Part shown: positions 61,890 to 64,000 of the stretch, in pieces
Position numbering within the stretch: position 1 is the stretch's first letter
Layout of the letters: the number at the start of each line of letters is the position of its first letter
Source: Bauldia sp.
GTDB taxonomy: Bacteria > Pseudomonadota > Alphaproteobacteria > Rhizobiales > Kaistiaceae
Assembly (NCBI RefSeq): GCF_020442045.1
Contig: NZ_JAGRLA010000104.1
Span: 1-64,000, forward strand
Direction of reading: 5' to 3'
Length of the DNA: 64,000 nucleotides
The notes under the pieces: generated by a model
The model's database searches: none
The model's input: the letters and a program-made list of their open reading frames with translations, nothing else
What the model was told of the DNA's origin: nothing
Program-made: the position numbers and the translations under genes

Positions 61890-63470
61890 CTAGGACAGCC
61901 ATTTCAGCCCCGCCAGCACCGCCACCACGGCGATCACCCAGAGCGCGACGCGGCCCCAGCGCGAGGCATGCGCCTCGGAGCGGCCGATGCCGGCGACGGT
62001 CTCCGGGTCGAGACGCAGGCCATGCTCGCTCATCCGGTCGATCTCGGCCGAGAGCCGCCCGGCGCGCTCCGCCAGCCGCGGCAGCTCGGTCGCCAGCCGT
62101 CCGATGGCGCCGGCGCCCTCGGCGGCGAGCTCGAGCTGGCCCGAGGGCCCGAGATAGCGTTCGATCCATTCCCGCACCACCGGCTCGGCCGACGCCCACA
62201 TGTCAAAGTCGGGATCGAGGGTGCGCGCCACCCCCTCGACCACGACCATCGTCTTCTGGACGAGGAGCAGCTCAGGCCGGGTCTGCATGTCGAAAATCTC
62301 GGTCACCTCGAAGAGCAGCGACAGCAGCCGCGCCATCGAGATCTCGCTTGCCCGCTGGCCGTGGATCGGCTCGCCGATCGCCCGCAGCGCCTGGGCGAAG
62401 TCGTCGACGCTGTGCTCGCCGGGCACGTAGCCCGCCTCGAAATGGACCTCGGCGATCCGCCGGTAGTCGCGGCGGATGAAACCGAACAGGATCTCGGCCA
62501 GGAAGCGCCGCTGGTCGCGATCGAGCCGTCCCATGATGCCGTAATCGACGGCGACGATGTCGCCGGCCTCGTCGACGAAGAGATTGCCCTGGTGCATGTC
62601 GGCATGGAAGAAGCCGTCGCGCAGCGCCTGGCGGAGGAAGGCCTGCATCAGCCGCCGCGCGAGGACCACCAGGTCGTGGCCGGCGGCGCGAAGCGCGGCG
62701 ATGTCCGACAGCTTGATGCCGTCGATCCATTCGAGGGTCAGCACGTCGCGCGCGGTGCGGTCCCATTCGACCACCGGAACGCGGAAGCCGGGGTCGTCGG
62801 CCGAGGCCTCGGCCATCTCGGACAGCGCCGCGGCCTCGAGCCTCAGGTCCATCTCGATGGTTACCGACCGCGCCAGCGTGTCGACCACCGCGACCGGACG
62901 CAGCCGCCGCGAGGCGGGATCGACCCGCTCGACCAGCCGCGCGCCCTCGTAGAAGGTGTCGAGGTCGCGGCGGAAACGTTGGCGGATGCCGGGGCGGAGC
63001 ACCTTGACGGCAACCGTGCGCGTACCGAGGTCGTCGGTGACCTCGGCCTTGTGGACCTGGGCGATGGAAGCGGCGGCGACCGGCGGCGAGAAGGAGGAAA
63101 ACAGCTCGTCGACCGGCCTTCCGAGCGCCCTTTCGACAGCCGCGCGCGCCGCCTCTTCCGGAAAGGGGTCGATCTCGTCGCGGAGCCGGCCGAGCGCGTC
63201 GGCGCCTTCGCGGCCAACGAGGTCAGGCCGCGTCGCCAGGAACTGGCCGAGCTTGATATAGGAGGGGCCTAGCCTGTTCAGCGCGGCGGTCAGCCGTTCC
63301 GAGCGCGCCTCCTCGGTCACGCCGCGCCGGGCGAGGGCGCGGGCGATCCTCGCCGCCATCCGCGGCCCCGACGGCAGCTCCTCCGGATCGACCAGGGTGA
63401 AGGCGCCTTCGCGGGCGAGCACCCAGCCGGCCCCGGCCATCCGGAAAAGCGCTGCCACGCTCGCTGCCAT
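61890..63470 (-). CDS. ubiB: UbiB, ABC1/ADCK-family protein of ubiquinone biosynthesis
   Basis: UbiB is an atypical kinase-like protein needed for ubiquinone synthesis. The 526-residue protein has the KxGQ motif SYIKLGQFLATRPDLVG, the A-rich loop AAASIAQVHKAEV, the VAVKVLRPG lysine strand and catalytic-type HADMHQGNLFVDE and VDYGIMGRLD. It ends in two hydrophobic segments (ALWVIAVVAVLAGLKWL). The ATG at MAASVAALFRMAG is the conserved start. It begins 4 bp after the ubiE stop. Confidence 0.95.
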   Translation of the reverse strand: MAASVAALFRMAGAGWVLAREGAFTLVDPEELPSGPRMAARIARALARRGVTEEARSERLTAALNRLGPSYIKLGQFLATRPDLVGREGADALGRLRDEIDPFPEEAARAAVERALGRPVDELFSSFSPPVAAASIAQVHKAEVTDDLGTRTVAVKVLRPGIRQRFRRDLDTFYEGARLVERVDPASRRLRPVAVVDTLARSVTIEMDLRLEAAALSEMAEASADDPGFRVPVVEWDRTARDVLTLEWIDGIKLSDIAALRAAGHDLVVLARRLMQAFLRQALRDGFFHADMHQGNLFVDEAGDIVAVDYGIMGRLDRDQRRFLAEILFGFIRRDYRRIAEVHFEAGYVPGEHSVDDFAQALRAIGEPIHGQRASEISMARLLSLLFEVTEIFDMQTRPELLLVQKTMVVVEGVARTLDPDFDMWASAEPVVREWIERYLGPSGQLELAAEGAGAIGRLATELPRLAERAGRLSAEIDRMSEHGLRLDPETVAGIGRSEAHASRWGRVALWVIAVVAVLAGLKWLS

Positions 63471-63474
63471 CGGA

Positions 63475-63999
63475 TCAGAGCTTCCAGCCGGAATGGATCG
63501 CCGCGATGCCGCCCGAGAGGTTCCGGTAGTCGACCCGGGAGAAGCCGGCATCGGCGATCATCGCGGCGAAGCGGGCCTGGTTGGGGAACTGGCGGATCGA
63601 CTCGACCAGATAGCTGTAGGAGTCGCGATCGCCGGCGACCATCTCGCCAAGCGCCGGGATGACGTTGAAGGAGAAGAGGTCGTAGAGCCGGTCGAGACCG
63701 GCGACGTCGACGGTCGAGAATTCGAGGCAGAGGAAGCGGCCGCCCGGCTTGAGGACCCGGAAGGCCTCGGAAAGCGCCAGCGGGATCCGCGGCACGTTGC
63801 GGATGCCGAAGGCGATCGTGACGGCATCGAATCGATTGTCCGGAAAGGCGAGCTTCTCGGCGTTGCATTCGGCGAAGGTGACGCGGTCGGCGAGGCCCTT
63901 CCGCACGGCGCGCTCGCGGCCGACCTTGAGCATCTCGCCGTTGATGTCGGCGACGATCACATTTGCGCCTTCCGACCGGGAGGCGATGCGGAAGGCGAT
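63475..63999 (-). CDS. ubiE: UbiE, ubiquinone/menaquinone C-methyltransferase (5' end outside window)
   Basis: C-terminal 174 residues of the SAM-dependent C-methyltransferase of ubiquinone synthesis; the frame stays open to the right edge. Visible motifs are [54 protein letters not shown] and [23 protein letters not shown] with the UbiE C-terminal signature. The usual neighbours ubiB and coaBC follow. Confidence 0.95.
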   Translation of the reverse strand: MAFRIASRSEGANVIVADINGEMLKVGRERAVRKGLADRVTFAECNAEKLAFPDNRFDAVTIAFGIRNVPRIPLALSEAFRVLKPGGRFLCLEFSTVDVAGLDRLYDLFSFNVIPALGEMVAGDRDSYSYLVESIRQFPNQARFAAMIADAGFSRVDYRNLSGGIAAIHSGWKL

Positions 64000-64000
64000 G

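Noticed and set aside
1-64000. CRISPR arrays, rRNA, insertion sequences, phage genes
   Set aside because: Looked for regular repeats, conserved rRNA stretches, transposase motifs and phage structural genes; none seen.

Overview
The window is about 64 kb of GC-rich, gene-dense chromosome from an alphaproteobacterium. It most resembles the Hyphomicrobiales (rhizobial) group. The clues are conserved gene orders: addB-addA-trxA, trpF-trpB-trpA-accD-folC, the acpXL-fabZ-fabF2-fabF1-adh-lpxXL cluster for very-long-chain fatty acids of lipid A, rnd-lptC-lptA-lptB-rpoN-hpf-ptsN, and ubiE-ubiB-coaBC-dut. There are no rRNA genes, CRISPR arrays, recognisable transposases or phage genes. One tRNA gene, tRNA-Leu(CAG), is present.

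Layout. 1-5.8 kb: 3' part of addB, then addA and trxA on the plus strand, closed by a bidirectional terminator. 5.8-10.9 kb: minus-strand trpF-trpB-trpA-accD-folC operon, with 4-bp overlaps inside trp. 10.9-14 kb: aldo/keto reductase and GFA protein (plus), a YgjP-type metallopeptidase and a DUF2852 protein (minus). 13.9-17.5 kb: a PHB depolymerase carrying an extra C-terminal helix-hairpin-helix domain, with a PhaR-like palindrome in its promoter region, divergent from the RegB/RegA redox two-component pair. 17.5-23.6 kb: mmcB and the complete VLCFA lipid A cluster on the minus strand. 23.9-28.7 kb: a DUF1624 membrane acetyltransferase, an SMP-30 lactonase, an LgoD-like zinc dehydrogenase and a mannitol-dehydrogenase-family oxidoreductase. 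These last three could form an L-galactonate/hexuronate route. 28.8-33.1 kb: two exported proteins and an acetoin-dehydrogenase-like E1alpha-E1beta-E2 operon. 33.2-35 kb: inorganic pyrophosphatase between two single-domain cyclic-nucleotide-binding proteins.

35.1-42.3 kb: minus-strand translation block infC-rpmI-rplT followed by a Rieske oxygenase, pheS, a DEDDh exonuclease, pheT and a DHFR-like protein; the last four are chained by 4-bp start/stop overlaps. 42.5-49.2 kb: alpha/beta hydrolase, an NAD-epimerase-like protein, a small repeat protein, queG, a GST, uppP, an NDUFA9-like protein and a sulfotransferase. 49.4 kb: tRNA-Leu with its own promoter. 49.8-57.4 kb: a zinc dehydrogenase, then RNase D, the LPS-export genes, sigma-54, the ribosome hibernation factor and PtsN. 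57.5-64 kb (minus strand): an Hsp20-DUF1150 pair behind a heat-shock-type promoter, then ubiE-ubiB-[higB-higA]-coaBC-dut-cysK, with a toxin-antitoxin module inserted in an essential operon.

The most notable points are: (1) FabF2 of the VLCFA cluster has lost all three ketosynthase catalytic residues, so FabF1/FabF2 may work as a KS/chain-length-factor heterodimer; (2) HigBA sits in the ubiB-coaBC operon with a clear palindromic operator and promoter; (3) the PHB depolymerase-HhH fusion and its PhaR-like operator; (4) a heat-shock promoter and possible RNA thermometer ahead of hsp20; (5) a long acidic N-terminal extension on LptC; (6) a dispersed intergenic repeat present in two copies. Functions are assigned from recognisable motifs and gene context only; no database search was run.
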